This document shows, piece by piece, positions 46,124 to 55,194 of a DNA stretch of 64,000 bases. The position numbers were made by a program, and so were the translations under genes. Numbering within the stretch: position 1 is the stretch's first letter; each line of letters begins with the position of its first letter. Below the pieces are notes generated by a model, which saw only the letters and a list, made by a program, of their open reading frames with translations, searched no databases and was not told the origin of the DNA. This DNA is from JBBSDP01 sp963754335 (GTDB taxonomy: Bacteria; Planctomycetota; Phycisphaerae; Tepidisphaerales; Tepidisphaeraceae), in NCBI GenBank assembly GCA_963754335.1, contig CAVWFQ010000010.1, positions 1,178,001 through 1,242,000 of the forward strand, written 5' to 3'.

Positions 46124-48502
46124 ATGAGCGCAAAATCCAAATCGTTTCGGAATTATTTCCGACTGTCGATGATTCAGTTTTTGCTCTCGATGCTTATCGC
46201 GCCGAGCGCCTTCGGCCAAACCGTCACGAGCGATCCATCGATTCAGAAAATTCATTTTGACGCCGACTATGTTGCCGCGAGTGACTCTATTTCCGGCTCA
46301 GTCGTCCTGAGCGGTGCGGTTCCAACCGGGCTATCGACACGGATCACGCTCTTCCGGCAGATCGATATTCCGAGCGATCCGAATGCCGCTCCGAGGCAGG
46401 AAACCACAATTCTTCCCGCCGTGGCGGCCGCTCAGTCCGGAAACGAAATTCCATTCAAGATCGTCGCCGGCGGAATGCTTGCCGGCACGCTGCGCGTGAA
46501 GGCGGAACTGTTTCGCAAGGATGGCGATTCCGATCGCCTGGTCAGCGAGGCCTGGAGCAACACAGTTCGTGTCAACGTTCGGAGTCGGATCAGCCTCGCC
46601 GGCGAATGGTCGGTCGAGAACGTTGAGCCGTATCCATTTCGCGTTTCGCAACGGCCTAAGGATTGGGCCGCGCCGCATCCGCTATCGGTGATGTTTCCGG
46701 GCGCGGTGACCAACGACGAATGGTTTCGAGGCTGGATGACGCTCCGGCGCGAAGTGAGCTGGACATCGCAGGGTGAAGGGCTTCAGCCCCGGTTTCTCCG
46801 CCTTTCAGAAATTAACGACAGTGCGGCGGTAACGATCGACGGGGCTCCGCTGGGAGAAACACGGCCGCTGGAAGAGATGGCGGTGCTCACCCATTGGGTT
46901 GAATTTCACAGCGACTTGAAGGGGGACGAGAACGCGACAGCCCGTCTGATGTTTCTCGATCTGCTTCCCCAGCCGCCGGTGAAGCTTGATCTGCCGAAAG
47001 CATTGCCCGAGGCGGGTAAGACCACTGTCCAGATTCGTTTGCGCGGGACCAGCGGCTTGTTCCGGACCAAGCCGGCTTACGGCATTCATGGCGACCTGAG
47101 TCTGCAGCTTACGCCGCCGCAGTACGTGAAATCAGTTTCGTTCGATGCGGAAAAGCCGGGGGCGATGCGGAGGTTCCATTTCAATCTGAGGCTCGGCAAC
47201 GATTCCGGCAAAACTTTCACCGGAACACTCCATTCAATTTATGGGCGCTATGACGGTAAAATTGCCTACACCGGCAATTGTCCGGCTTATGCCAGCGATT
47301 CGCAGCCGATCACGCTAAAGCCCGGCGAAAATGGGGTCGAAGTCATTCGCGACGAGCCGCCACGCTTCGATACCTGCCATGCGACATTCATTCTTGAAGA
47401 CGCGTCGGGCAAAGTGCTCGACGCCGACGGGATCGACTTTCACACAGTCACCTTCGAGATCCGCGATCGGCGTGATTTTTATCTCAATAACGAACGGTTT
47501 CTCGTCAAGGGGCAGGGAAGCGCGGTCGATACCGCCGCCAAGCGCTGGCAGTTGAAACTGATGGGAGGCAACGCCCTTCGCGGGCCGACCGATCCGGAGC
47601 AGATCAATATTCTCCAATCCGAAGGACTGCTCACCAGTTGCGGCGGGGCGCTCCTGGCTTCGGTCGAAAAGTGCGCTTTTTACAATCCGAAGGATACGTC
47701 GAACATTACCAAAGCGGTCGCCGGCTTCACGTCCGTTCTTTCGCAGTGCCCCGGCATTGTGATCTGGGAGGCGACCAACGAATTGCACGGAGAGCCGGAA
47801 GAAGCACGCGTGGCGATCCTCGAAGCCTTTCACAAGCTCGATCCATATCACCGGCCGGTACTCGCCACCAAGGGGAGCGGCGAGTGGGAAGCCGAGGCCC
47901 ACGACGGACGCGTGAAAGGGGTTGATATCGTCGGCTGCCAGTACCTGCTCAGCAAGGAAGCCATCGACTCGGTCACCGCCGCCGTCACCGAACAGCCGAT
48001 CATGAGCACGGAGGTCAACTGGAACGACGGCGGATTCGCGAAAGACAATCTCTGGCAGTATTGGCTGAATAAGGGAGTCGCCGGCTCGCTACTCTTCGAT
48101 TATAGCGGCGGAGCGCTGGACCAGCCGGCGCCCACGGTTCCGCCGATCGACACCGATACCTCGTGGGCCGTGATCAAGCGGAGCAATCGCGATTTGTACC
48201 AGGACCTGGTCGCTTCGGCCGAGCAGCAACTCGACGGAACCGTGCGGCTGAAAATTGCGGATCAAATGCCCTATGCCGTCCGCGGACTTTCCATCCGCAT
48301 CCGCGGCGTGGGCGGATTCACCGTGCCCGATCTGCAACCGGGAGCCGCCGCCGTCATCACGCTGCCGGCCGGTGCCGCGCCGCCAACGCGCGAGGTTGCG
48401 GTGATCCGCGCCGAATATCAAACGCATGGCGGGCTTCCTCACGTGGCGATCCTGACGCCGACCGTCATTGCGGCAACTTCAACTTCGGGGGTGGCAAAGT
48501 GA
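46124..48502 (+). CDS. Secreted glycoside hydrolase family 2-like protein
   Basis: The product of about 792 residues has a signal peptide (FRLSMIQFLLSMLIAPSAFG), Ig-like and jelly-roll domains, and a C-terminal TIM barrel with IVIWEATNELHGEPEEAR (acid/base Glu near residue 553) and PIMSTEVNWNDGG (nucleophile Glu near 629), the GH-A clan pattern. It probably removes a sugar from plant or algal polysaccharide. The next gene starts within its stop (GTGA), implying co-translation with a mutarotase-fold protein. Confidence 0.75.
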   Translation: MSAKSKSFRNYFRLSMIQFLLSMLIAPSAFGQTVTSDPSIQKIHFDADYVAASDSISGSVVLSGAVPTGLSTRITLFRQIDIPSDPNAAPRQETTILPAVAAAQSGNEIPFKIVAGGMLAGTLRVKAELFRKDGDSDRLVSEAWSNTVRVNVRSRISLAGEWSVENVEPYPFRVSQRPKDWAAPHPLSVMFPGAVTNDEWFRGWMTLRREVSWTSQGEGLQPRFLRLSEINDSAAVTIDGAPLGETRPLEEMAVLTHWVEFHSDLKGDENATARLMFLDLLPQPPVKLDLPKALPEAGKTTVQIRLRGTSGLFRTKPAYGIHGDLSLQLTPPQYVKSVSFDAEKPGAMRRFHFNLRLGNDSGKTFTGTLHSIYGRYDGKIAYTGNCPAYASDSQPITLKPGENGVEVIRDEPPRFDTCHATFILEDASGKVLDADGIDFHTVTFEIRDRRDFYLNNERFLVKGQGSAVDTAAKRWQLKLMGGNALRGPTDPEQINILQSEGLLTSCGGALLASVEKCAFYNPKDTSNITKAVAGFTSVLSQCPGIVIWEATNELHGEPEEARVAILEAFHKLDPYHRPVLATKGSGEWEAEAHDGRVKGVDIVGCQYLLSKEAIDSVTAAVTEQPIMSTEVNWNDGGFAKDNLWQYWLNKGVAGSLLFDYSGGALDQPAPTVPPIDTDTSWAVIKRSNRDLYQDLVASAEQQLDGTVRLKIADQMPYAVRGLSIRIRGVGGFTVPDLQPGAAAVITLPAGAAPPTREVAVIRAEYQTHGGLPHVAILTPTVIAATSTSGVAK

Positions 48503-50154
48503 AAAATCAGCCTCTCAATGCCTGGCATTTTGAAAGTGCCCGAAGCGGACGAATCTTAGCGAGCCGCGACCGTAAGGGAGCGATGTTTGAGGAACAGTCC
48601 GGCGATCGCAATTGCACGCCTCCTTCGCTCCCTGACGGTCGCGGCTCGCTAAGGTGTGACCAAAACTACAATCGGAAGCGCGCCGAGATTTCTGGGAATC
48701 CGCCTGATTTCAAACGCGCAAACTCAACGCGATGGTTCCTTCGAATAGTGAGCTGCGCCTGCGCATCGATTGCTTTCCCTTCGTTCGCGACGGCACAATG
48801 CACTCTCACCGAAACTCGGCGCACCTTCGAAGGTGCGGAGCACACCATCGTGCGGTTGGAGAATCCGAAGATCATCGTGGAGGTGGTGCCGGAACTGGAA
48901 GGTCGGGTCATCAGATTCCAGGACAAATCGCGCACCGGCACGCCTTTCGAATGGCTCGATGATTGTCCGTACCATTATCAGGGTCGTTGGGAGGGGATGC
49001 CGTTCAGCTACAAGGTCAATTCCAAGGGCGCCGAGGTCGCCTCGCTCACCGTGACTGGCGGGGGAAAAGTCGCCGTTGCCCTCGTGCGTCAGATCACCGG
49101 CGCCGACGTAACCAATCCGCTGGAATTGAAGATCGAGCGGACGATGGCCATCGATAGAGACACTACGCGACTTCATGTGGACGTGAAGATCACCAACGTC
49201 GGTGACGGTGTAGCGCCGACTTTTCGTTACATGGTTCACTCGGTTTTCGGAAACATTCCGCCGATGAAGGACGGCCGGGCGTTCTGGTTTTTGCCGACGT
49301 CAAACGAGGTGGAGTTTTTCGATTCCGGCCGCGGCGACCGGGAGATGGGGCAAAGCGCCGGACACGGCACTGCGCCGGCGGGAAGCCCCTTCAATCGTTT
49401 CACCCCCGAACGCGCCGCCGACAAACCTCGATACGAAGCCGGCGGGTGGGGCGCGGTATTGACTTCTGCGGGAAGCTGTTACATCGCCTACGACCCGAAA
49501 CAGTTTCAATTCATGCAATACTGGTTTGGCGGAGACGCCGAATGGCATTTCACCTTTGAGCCGCACACGCGGCCGATTGATCTGAAGCCACAGGAATGGA
49601 TGACGTGTCATTTCATGCTGGCGTTCGATCCGCGCGACATCCAGTTCAATACGCCAACGGTCTCCTATGAGCGTCCGGTTGTGCCGGATTCGATGCTGCC
49701 CGGCTCCATCATGGAAATCAGGGCCCGGGCGACGACGATTCAAAACGCCGAGCAGGCGAAAGTTGATTTCCAGGTGAAAGATCCGGCCGGCAATATGGTG
49801 CTGCAGAAGTCCGCAACCGGCGACTTGCAGCCGTTTCAATTTGCAGATCTCGATGCCTCCTGGAAGCTTCCCGCCGACGCGAAAAACGGCGCGTATTCCT
49901 GGTCGATGAACGACGCCGCCGGCAAGGAATTGTCCGCCGGAAAATTCGAAGTAGTGACGGCGGAAGAACAGACTCGTCGCGCCACCGCCAAACTCGCCGA
50001 GCAGATCGAACAGCTCAAGCATGAAATGGGGCAGAAGCAGCAGGAACAGCAACGAATGGACGATCTCTGGCGTCAGGGGGCCGAACTGGCCCTCACCTGG
50101 GATGACACGCGCATCTGGGGCACGCGGCCACGCCGCGTTCGCCGCTCTCGGTGA
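48499..50154 (+). CDS. Secreted mutarotase-fold protein, N-terminal part of a frameshifted gene
   Basis: The beta-rich domain TIVRLENPKIIVEVVPELEG, then RFQDKSRTGTPFEWLDD and WFGGDAEWHFTFEPHTRP, resembles galactose-mutarotase-like folds seen in secreted planctomycete proteins. A signal-like segment (WFLRIVSCACASIAFPSFATAQ) lies after about 85 residues, of which about 32 are encoded by a dispersed repeat at 48557-48652. The GTG at 48499 overlaps the previous stop; a start closer to the signal sequence may have been destroyed. The frame breaks near 50121. Confidence 0.6.
   Translation: MKNQPLNAWHFESARSGRILASRDRKGAMFEEQSGDRNCTPPSLPDGRGSLRCDQNYNRKRAEISGNPPDFKRANSTRWFLRIVSCACASIAFPSFATAQCTLTETRRTFEGAEHTIVRLENPKIIVEVVPELEGRVIRFQDKSRTGTPFEWLDDCPYHYQGRWEGMPFSYKVNSKGAEVASLTVTGGGKVAVALVRQITGADVTNPLELKIERTMAIDRDTTRLHVDVKITNVGDGVAPTFRYMVHSVFGNIPPMKDGRAFWFLPTSNEVEFFDSGRGDREMGQSAGHGTAPAGSPFNRFTPERAADKPRYEAGGWGAVLTSAGSCYIAYDPKQFQFMQYWFGGDAEWHFTFEPHTRPIDLKPQEWMTCHFMLAFDPRDIQFNTPTVSYERPVVPDSMLPGSIMEIRARATTIQNAEQAKVDFQVKDPAGNMVLQKSATGDLQPFQFADLDASWKLPADAKNGAYSWSMNDAAGKELSAGKFEVVTAEEQTRRATAKLAEQIEQLKHEMGQKQQEQQRMDDLWRQGAELALTWDDTRIWGTRPRRVRRSR
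48557..48652. repeat. Dispersed repeat, AGCGAGCCGCGACCG family, copy 2, inside a reading frame
   Basis: TAGCGAGCCGCGACCGTAAG and its reverse complement near 48652 bracket a spacer. In the overlapping frame it encodes ILASRDRKGA and LPDGRGSLR. Homologous to 39868-39962. Confidence 0.8.
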
Positions 50155-51167
50155 AAATCGAGCCGGGCGCGGTTCCCGTGCTGGGCGACTGGAAATCCAG
50201 TGAATCGGCGCGCATCAAAACGCTGGTGGCGGCCGCGGCGAATCCGTGGCCAGATGATGCCGACAAGATCCTCGCGGCGCTGGGCGCGGATCGGGCGCTG
50301 GTCCGGTCGGTCGCTTCGACGCCGGACGGCAAGAGCCTCGTCACTTTGCTTGTCGAGCCAGACAAGAATCGTGTGCAGGTTGCGGTGCTGAACGCTGCCG
50401 GCGCGGTCCGTCGGTTTGGCGAATTCTCCGACAAGCCGTCCGAAACCGATCCGCGATTGGGTTCGTCGGCCCGCGCCCTGGCGGTCGATCGAACGGGAAA
50501 TATATGGGTGACGACCAATGCCTGGGGAAAGACCAGCGTTTTTCGCCTGAACCAGGACGGATCCCCCTACGAGGAAGGCGTAATCGCCGGCAAAGGCGCT
50601 CTCAAAAAGTTTTCCCTCGATGGACAATTCCTTGGCGCGATCGCCTTGCTGGACGCGCCGATGGACCTGGCCCTGGCCGAGGCCGACGGCGTTCCCGTCA
50701 TCCTCGCCTCATACCGCCATGTGACGGCCTATCACGGCACGCAGGTTCGCGAAGGGATCATGGTCGTGAAAATTTCCGACGTCCAACGCATCGCCGAGCT
50801 GAAACTCCCCGCCGGCTCGATCGCGGTTGATGGGAAAGGGCGTCTGTTCTCGGCGGATGTTGCCGGCCACATCGCGTGCTTCGATACGCATGGGACAAAG
50901 CAATTCGATGTCGCCGGGAGCGCCGCGATCGCAGTCCCGGAGGCGACGCTCGCCGCAGGCAACCCATTGCCCGTCATTCTCCGTCCCGGTCCCGGCGGAT
51001 CGATCTGGGCGCTCGGAACGCTTCATCGTTCCCTTTCGCAGTTGAGTGGCGAGCAGCTTTCGCCTGCATCGACAATTCCCGAGTCACCGGGGGCGTTGTG
51101 GACGATTTCCGGACCGCCGGATCAACCGCAGGTGGTCGGCGCCGCTGCGCTCTGGGCGGGGCATTGA
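50151..51167 (+). CDS. Beta-propeller domain, C-terminal part of the frameshifted mutarotase gene
   Basis: The frame reads PGAVPVLGDWKSSESARIKT and then propeller strands (SARALAVDRTGNIWVTTNAW, VFRLNQDGSPYEEGVIAGKG, SIAVDGKGRLFSADVAGHIA). It is continuous with the upstream frame after a one-base correction near 50121 (H-A-A-T-P-R-S-P-L-S joins before KIEPG). As an independent gene it would lack a signal peptide and ribosome site, so it is the 3' half of one gene of about 890 codons. Confidence 0.6.
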   Translation: MKIEPGAVPVLGDWKSSESARIKTLVAAAANPWPDDADKILAALGADRALVRSVASTPDGKSLVTLLVEPDKNRVQVAVLNAAGAVRRFGEFSDKPSETDPRLGSSARALAVDRTGNIWVTTNAWGKTSVFRLNQDGSPYEEGVIAGKGALKKFSLDGQFLGAIALLDAPMDLALAEADGVPVILASYRHVTAYHGTQVREGIMVVKISDVQRIAELKLPAGSIAVDGKGRLFSADVAGHIACFDTHGTKQFDVAGSAAIAVPEATLAAGNPLPVILRPGPGGSIWALGTLHRSLSQLSGEQLSPASTIPESPGALWTISGPPDQPQVVGAAALWAGH

Positions 51168-51332
51168 TCTAAGTTAATGTGATAGTTCACCCATTCCGAG
51201 TGTGGCCTGGCACTCTGGATTCCACCGCCTCTTTACGGCGAATCGCGATTTTTCGGGAATTTTCTTCGATTCGGGCAGCGAAGTTGCCGAAATGTCGTAA
51301 TATCGAGCCACCTCGGGAATCAGGGAGCACTC

Positions 51333-52546
51333 ATGCAACTTACTCAGGAAGACCCAATTCGCTCGCCGATCACTGCCGATGGCGCGATATCCGAACCCTC
51401 TGTACAGCCTGTGACGTCTCGTAAGAGCAAGTCCAATAAAGCCGATCGCGAGATGATCCTGCCCCTCACGGGCTTGCGTGCCCTGGCGGCCATTTGGGTG
51501 GTGTGTGGGCATTTTGTCACCTACGAGACCGACTTGTTTCCGGCCGTGCGGTTCATCGCGGCGCCACTCAAAGCGGCGGCTCTGGGCGTTGACCTGTTTT
51601 TCGTCCTCAGCGGATTCATCCTTTCACTCAACTACGTCGAAAAGTTTGCCCGCGTCGATCGCAAGGCCTACTTCCGTTTCCTCTGGATGAGACTGGCGCG
51701 GATCTATCCGGTTCACCTGTTCACGCTCCTGTTTCTCCTTGCCGCGGTCCTGGCGGCTCGTCACGCTCACATTCAGTTGAGCATGCCTGAACGCCTGCAG
51801 CCGCATTCGTTCGTCACCAATGTTTTTCTGGTTCAAATCTGGAATTACAAGCATCCGCCGTCCTGGAACGGCCCGGCATGGTCGATCAGCGCCGAGTGGT
51901 TTGCCTACTTGCTTTTCCCGTTCTTTTGCAGCGTATTTCTGCTGGCCCGTTCGCCGTGCGCGTCGTTGCTGGGAGCGATCGCCGCGTTTGCGATTCTGCT
52001 CGGCGGATTCTCGATGGATATCAATCATCCGTTGTTCCGGGTGAGTTTTGATTTCGCGGCCGGCTGCTTCATTTATCGCTTGTACTCGCTCAAATGGCAT
52101 CCTGAATGGCCTTGGGCCACAATTGCCATCGCGACCGTTGCGGCAACCATTGGTTTCACTTACCTCGCTGCCGCTTACCACATTGATCTGGAAAACTCGT
52201 GGGCGGCTCCAATGATGGGAATACTGATTTTCGCCCTCGCCTCGTCAAGCCGCGGCCTCTCTCGAGTGCTGAGCATGCGCCCGCGCTCTTTCTCGGGGCG
52301 GCCTCCTATTCCCTGTACATGACGCACGAACTGGTCCGGCTGGTTCTGGTCAAACTCCTGCCGACCGCTCACTATGCCAATCGCGGACTGGGCGTACGGA
52401 TCGGCGTCGCCGGCGCTTACATCGTCGGGCTGGCGATCTTTTCGATCGGCACCTATCTGGTGGTTGAGGTGAACTGCCGAAACTGGATGCGGGCGCTCAT
52501 GCACCGCGGCCACGCGAAGGAACAGGTCGCTGCCGGCGTTGATTAA
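51333..52546 (+). pseudogene. Acyltransferase 3 (membrane), frameshifted
   Basis: A multi-helix membrane protein with LTGLRALAAIWVVCGHFVTY (catalytic His), LGVDLFFVLSGFILSLNYVE and WSISAEWFAYLLFP, diagnostic of acyltransferase 3 (O-acetyl transfer to sugars or glycans). Near 52280 a base is missing: the frame reads into FSGRPPIPCT and stops, whereas the neighbouring frame continues PALFLGAASYSLYMTHELVR to 52546. Restored length about 404 residues. GGGAG precedes the ATG. Confidence 0.85.
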
Positions 52547-53229
52547 TCGTGCAAACTCTCCGAATCTGCTTGGCCCACCGCGGCGACAAACGCTTGGATC
52601 TGATGCGCGGATTTGACGCCGAGCGATTCTTCCACGCCGCTGCTCACATCGACGGCCCAGGGTCGGATGGTTCGGACGACGCCGCCGACATTAGCCGCAC
52701 TCAGTCCGCCGGCCGCGATGATCGGCGGTAATCCCTCGAATGCTCCAACGGCCTTTGCGCGGGCCACCGTCTCCCAGTCATTGGCGACGCCGCTGCCACC
52801 GGCCTGGCCGGTTTTTGCCGTTTCCAGGACGAAGCCACGCAGGTTGGAGAGACGCATTTGCCCGATCGCATCGCGCCAGCGTGCGAGCGTCAGTTCGAAT
52901 TGTTCCTTCTCGACGCAGATTGCCTTGGTCACCGGAATCGGCGCCATCTGTGCGACGATTTCCGGCGATTCATCCCCATGAAGCTGCGCGCACGCCAAAC
53001 CGAGTTCCCGAACGGTAGAAATCATTTCGGCGACTTCGAGATCGACGAAAAGACCGACCGCCATCACGAACGGAGGCAGCGCCGCGATGACATGGGCTGC
53101 CTGAGCCTTCGTGATCCCCCGCCGCGACGCACGATGAAGGACCATTCCAATCGCATCCGCGCCGGCCCGCGCCGCAAGGCGGGCGTCTTCGGGACGTGTG
53201 ACGCCGCAGATTTTGATTCGGGTGCGCAT
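52543..53229 (-). CDS. trpF: Phosphoribosylanthranilate isomerase
   Basis: The 228-residue TIM barrel has IKICGVTRPEDARLAARAGA (catalytic Cys), LHGDESPEIVA, a phosphate-binding IIAAGGLSAANVGG and VDVSSGVEESLGVKS, all typical of TrpF. It catalyses the Amadori rearrangement in tryptophan synthesis. No other trp genes are nearby. Converges with the acyltransferase gene, sharing four bases. Confidence 0.95.
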   Translation of the reverse strand: MRTRIKICGVTRPEDARLAARAGADAIGMVLHRASRRGITKAQAAHVIAALPPFVMAVGLFVDLEVAEMISTVRELGLACAQLHGDESPEIVAQMAPIPVTKAICVEKEQFELTLARWRDAIGQMRLSNLRGFVLETAKTGQAGGSGVANDWETVARAKAVGAFEGLPPIIAAGGLSAANVGGVVRTIRPWAVDVSSGVEESLGVKSAHQIQAFVAAVGQADSESLHD

Positions 53230-53584
53230 CGACAGTCAAAATGCTAGGTCAATCTGGCGGATTTTCCAATTGAGCGGGATGATCTGCGTTTATGAAGAGA
53301 CTTCTAATGCCGGGAATTGCCGATATTTTTCGCGTCGATGCGCCAGACGAAATTCGTGGTCATTTCGTTTTGTATTCTTCTTCACGTTTTCCTTCGCGTC
53401 TTCGCGCCTTGGCGGTTTATCCTGGTCTACCTGGAAAAATGGGCATGTCCGGCCGCGGCCAGAACCTTTCGAGTCCAGCAAAAATCGGTATACTGAAGAG
53501 CTCGGTTCGGCTTGCGGCCCAATGCCCAGTCGCCCGATCAAACGGCCGTAGTCGCGCACATTTTAATTCCACCGGAGAGTCGCA
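53230..53584. other. Intergenic stretch with degenerate CGTCTTCGCGCC repeat
   Basis: Around 53381-53420 lies TTCACGTTTTCCTTCGCGTC and CTTCGCGCCTTGGCGG, the same dispersed motif type as near 1993 and 17020. No gene is seen. Confidence 0.5.
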
Positions 53585-53899
53585 ATGAAATACATGATCA
53601 CCTGGTTCGAGCGTCCGCAGGGTTCGCCCATGGAGTACGAGAATGCGCAGAAGCGAATCCTTGAGGTATTCGGCCAATGGAAGGCGCCTGCCAATTTCAA
53701 GATTGAGTTCTTTGTAATCCGAGTCGGCGAGTGGGGTGGGCACATGCTGATGGAATGTGACGACCCGGTGACCATTCACAAATTCTGTTCGATGCTTCCC
53801 GCTTTCGTTTTCGAGGTGCACCCTGTGATCAAAGTCGAGGAAGCCGTCCGCGGCGAACTCGAAGTCATCGCCTGGCGGGATGGATTGAAAGGCGAGTGA
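53585..53899 (+). CDS. DUF3303 family protein
   Basis: The 104-residue product reads MKYMITWFERPQGSPMEYEN, FFVIRVGEWGGHMLMECDDP and CSMLPAFVFEVHPVIKVEEA, an alpha/beta ferredoxin-like small domain matching DUF3303. Function unknown. GGAGAG precedes the ATG. Confidence 0.85.
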   Translation: MKYMITWFERPQGSPMEYENAQKRILEVFGQWKAPANFKIEFFVIRVGEWGGHMLMECDDPVTIHKFCSMLPAFVFEVHPVIKVEEAVRGELEVIAWRDGLKGE

Positions 53900-53927
53900 G
53901 GTGACAGGATCGGGTCCCAGATGATCA

Positions 53928-54080
53928 GTGGCACGGGGTTTCAACCCGTGTGTGCGGGTATCTCCGGACGTTGGTCGGTACTCCCGCCAAAACGGCAAGA
54001 GCGAAGCGTTCTTTGAACCGCCGCGGGAAGATCCTGCGGTCTTGCAGGCCGTCGCTCGCCTCGGAATACGGTTTGAGTCC
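53928..54080. repeat. Dispersed repeat, GGCACGGGTT family, copy 2
   Basis: In reverse orientation to 16704-16888 and clearly homologous: GTGGCACGGGGTTTCAACCC, GTGTGTGCGGGTA and CAGGCCGTCGCTCGCC recur in order. A stretch related to GTGACCTCGGTGGCC repeats follows to about 54135. Confidence 0.75.
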
Positions 54081-54256
54081 GCTCGCGGACAAATGTCTCT
54101 TTGATCTCTGTGCCCCTCAGTGACCTCGGTGGCCATCGCATTTTGTCCGAATTATTTTTGGCAACGTCGGGTTCCCGGCAGATTTGTTGATCGGCCTGTT
54201 GAAAGGGAAACGATGTGTTTCCCGCCGACAAAGAGTGAACTCAACGGAGAATTCCC

Positions 54257-54334
54257 ATGTGCTTCTGGCAATCCTACAGCTTCATCAACGTGTTCGGCTT
54301 CATCCAGTTCGGTTATCGCTACGTCTGCATCTGA
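54257..54334 (+). CDS. Possible 25-residue aromatic-rich peptide
   Basis: An ATG preceded by ACGGAGAA at proper spacing opens a frame MCFWQSYSFINVFGFIQF and four more codons before TGA. The peptide is unusually rich in Phe, Trp, Tyr and Cys. A strong terminator begins 36 bases after its stop, and no other plus-strand gene lies between the DUF3303 gene and that terminator. It could be a small membrane-associated protein, or chance in an sRNA-sized transcript. Confidence 0.4.
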   Translation: MCFWQSYSFINVFGFIQFGYRYVCI

Positions 54335-54369
54335 TTCCTGCCTGATGCAGGACCAACAACCTTCGATCC

Positions 54370-54412
54370 GGCGGCCCTTCGAGAGCTACATCTCTCGATG
54401 GGCCGCTTTTGT
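54370..54412 (+). terminator. Strong Rho-independent terminator
   Basis: GCGGCCC-T-TCGAGAG pairs with CTCTCGA-T-GGGCCGC around a 6-base loop, followed by TTTTGTTT on the plus strand. The minus strand has no T-run, so it does not serve the dioxygenase gene on the right. Confidence 0.85.
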
Positions 54413-54419
54413 TTCCCGA

Positions 54420-55109
54420 TTACGCCTCCGGCGTGTAGCCGAGGACGATGTCGAACTTGGCCGACAGCTCTCCCGCCTTCGACCCGGGGAGCGGGGCGAA
54501 TTCGGTGAGGATGGATTGGCGGGCGGCGGGGTTGGTGACGCCGCGCAGGACGCCGTCGTGTTTGTTCAGCGGTTCGCCGCGGACGAAAATCTGGGTGGTG
54601 AGCTCCTCGCGACCTTTGATCCTGACCTTCACATGAATGTGCGGCGTGCGGCCGGGATAGGGAACCGGCTTGATGGTGCGGAAATAGTATTCGCCGGTCG
54701 ATCCGGTCATGAAGCGGCCGTAACCCTGGAAATTCGTGTCGCGCTGGCCGGTCTCACGGTTGAGGCCATGGGAGTGGAGGTAAGAGCCGTCGTGATCCAC
54801 CTGCCAGATCTCGATACTGGCGTTGCGAACCGGACCACCATTTGAATCGAGAATCACTCCGCCGAGATGCGTGACTTCGCCGACGGCCGGCGTGATCGAG
54901 TCGTTCACAATCAGAAGATCGTTGTCCGTGTCGAGCGGAAGGTGATCGGGATAAAAGGGCCCTTCGGTCACCGCCGGCGTCTGAGTCCGACGCTGAAGCT
55001 CTTCGGCAAAGACGCCGCGCTCGAACAGGCGCGGCGACGCAATCGCGGCGGCGGCGCCCAGGCCGGTGAGAAATCGACGACGCGATGAAAACGTTGTGAT
55101 CTGTTGCAT
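54420..55109 (-). CDS. Intradiol ring-cleavage dioxygenase with Tat-like leader
   Basis: The 229-residue product has a twin-arginine-like opening (SSRRRFLTGLGAAAA), then a dioxygenase beta-sandwich: ASIEIWQVDHDGSY, GQRDTNFQGYGRF, and YYFRTIKPVPYPGRTPHIHV, in which the Tyr and the HIH pair are the iron ligands of protocatechuate 3,4-dioxygenase-like enzymes. An exported single-subunit form is unusual for catabolic enzymes and its substrate is not clear. Confidence 0.85.
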   Translation of the reverse strand: MQQITTFSSRRRFLTGLGAAAAIASPRLFERGVFAEELQRRTQTPAVTEGPFYPDHLPLDTDNDLLIVNDSITPAVGEVTHLGGVILDSNGGPVRNASIEIWQVDHDGSYLHSHGLNRETGQRDTNFQGYGRFMTGSTGEYYFRTIKPVPYPGRTPHIHVKVRIKGREELTTQIFVRGEPLNKHDGVLRGVTNPAARQSILTEFAPLPGSKAGELSAKFDIVLGYTPEA

Positions 55110-55116
55110 GTTCTTT

Positions 55117-55183
55117 GTGGCACGGGTTTTCAACCCGTGTTCCTAACTTGAATCCAGACACGGGTTGAAAACCCGTGCCACAT
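55117..55183. repeat. Hairpin of GGCACGGGTT repeat ends
   Basis: GTGGCACGGGTTTTCAACCC and its reverse complement face each other across about 24 bases, giving a long stem. It is a minimal form of the family at 16704 and 53928, with the interior lost. Confidence 0.8.
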
Positions 55184-55194
55184 AAAATGCACGT

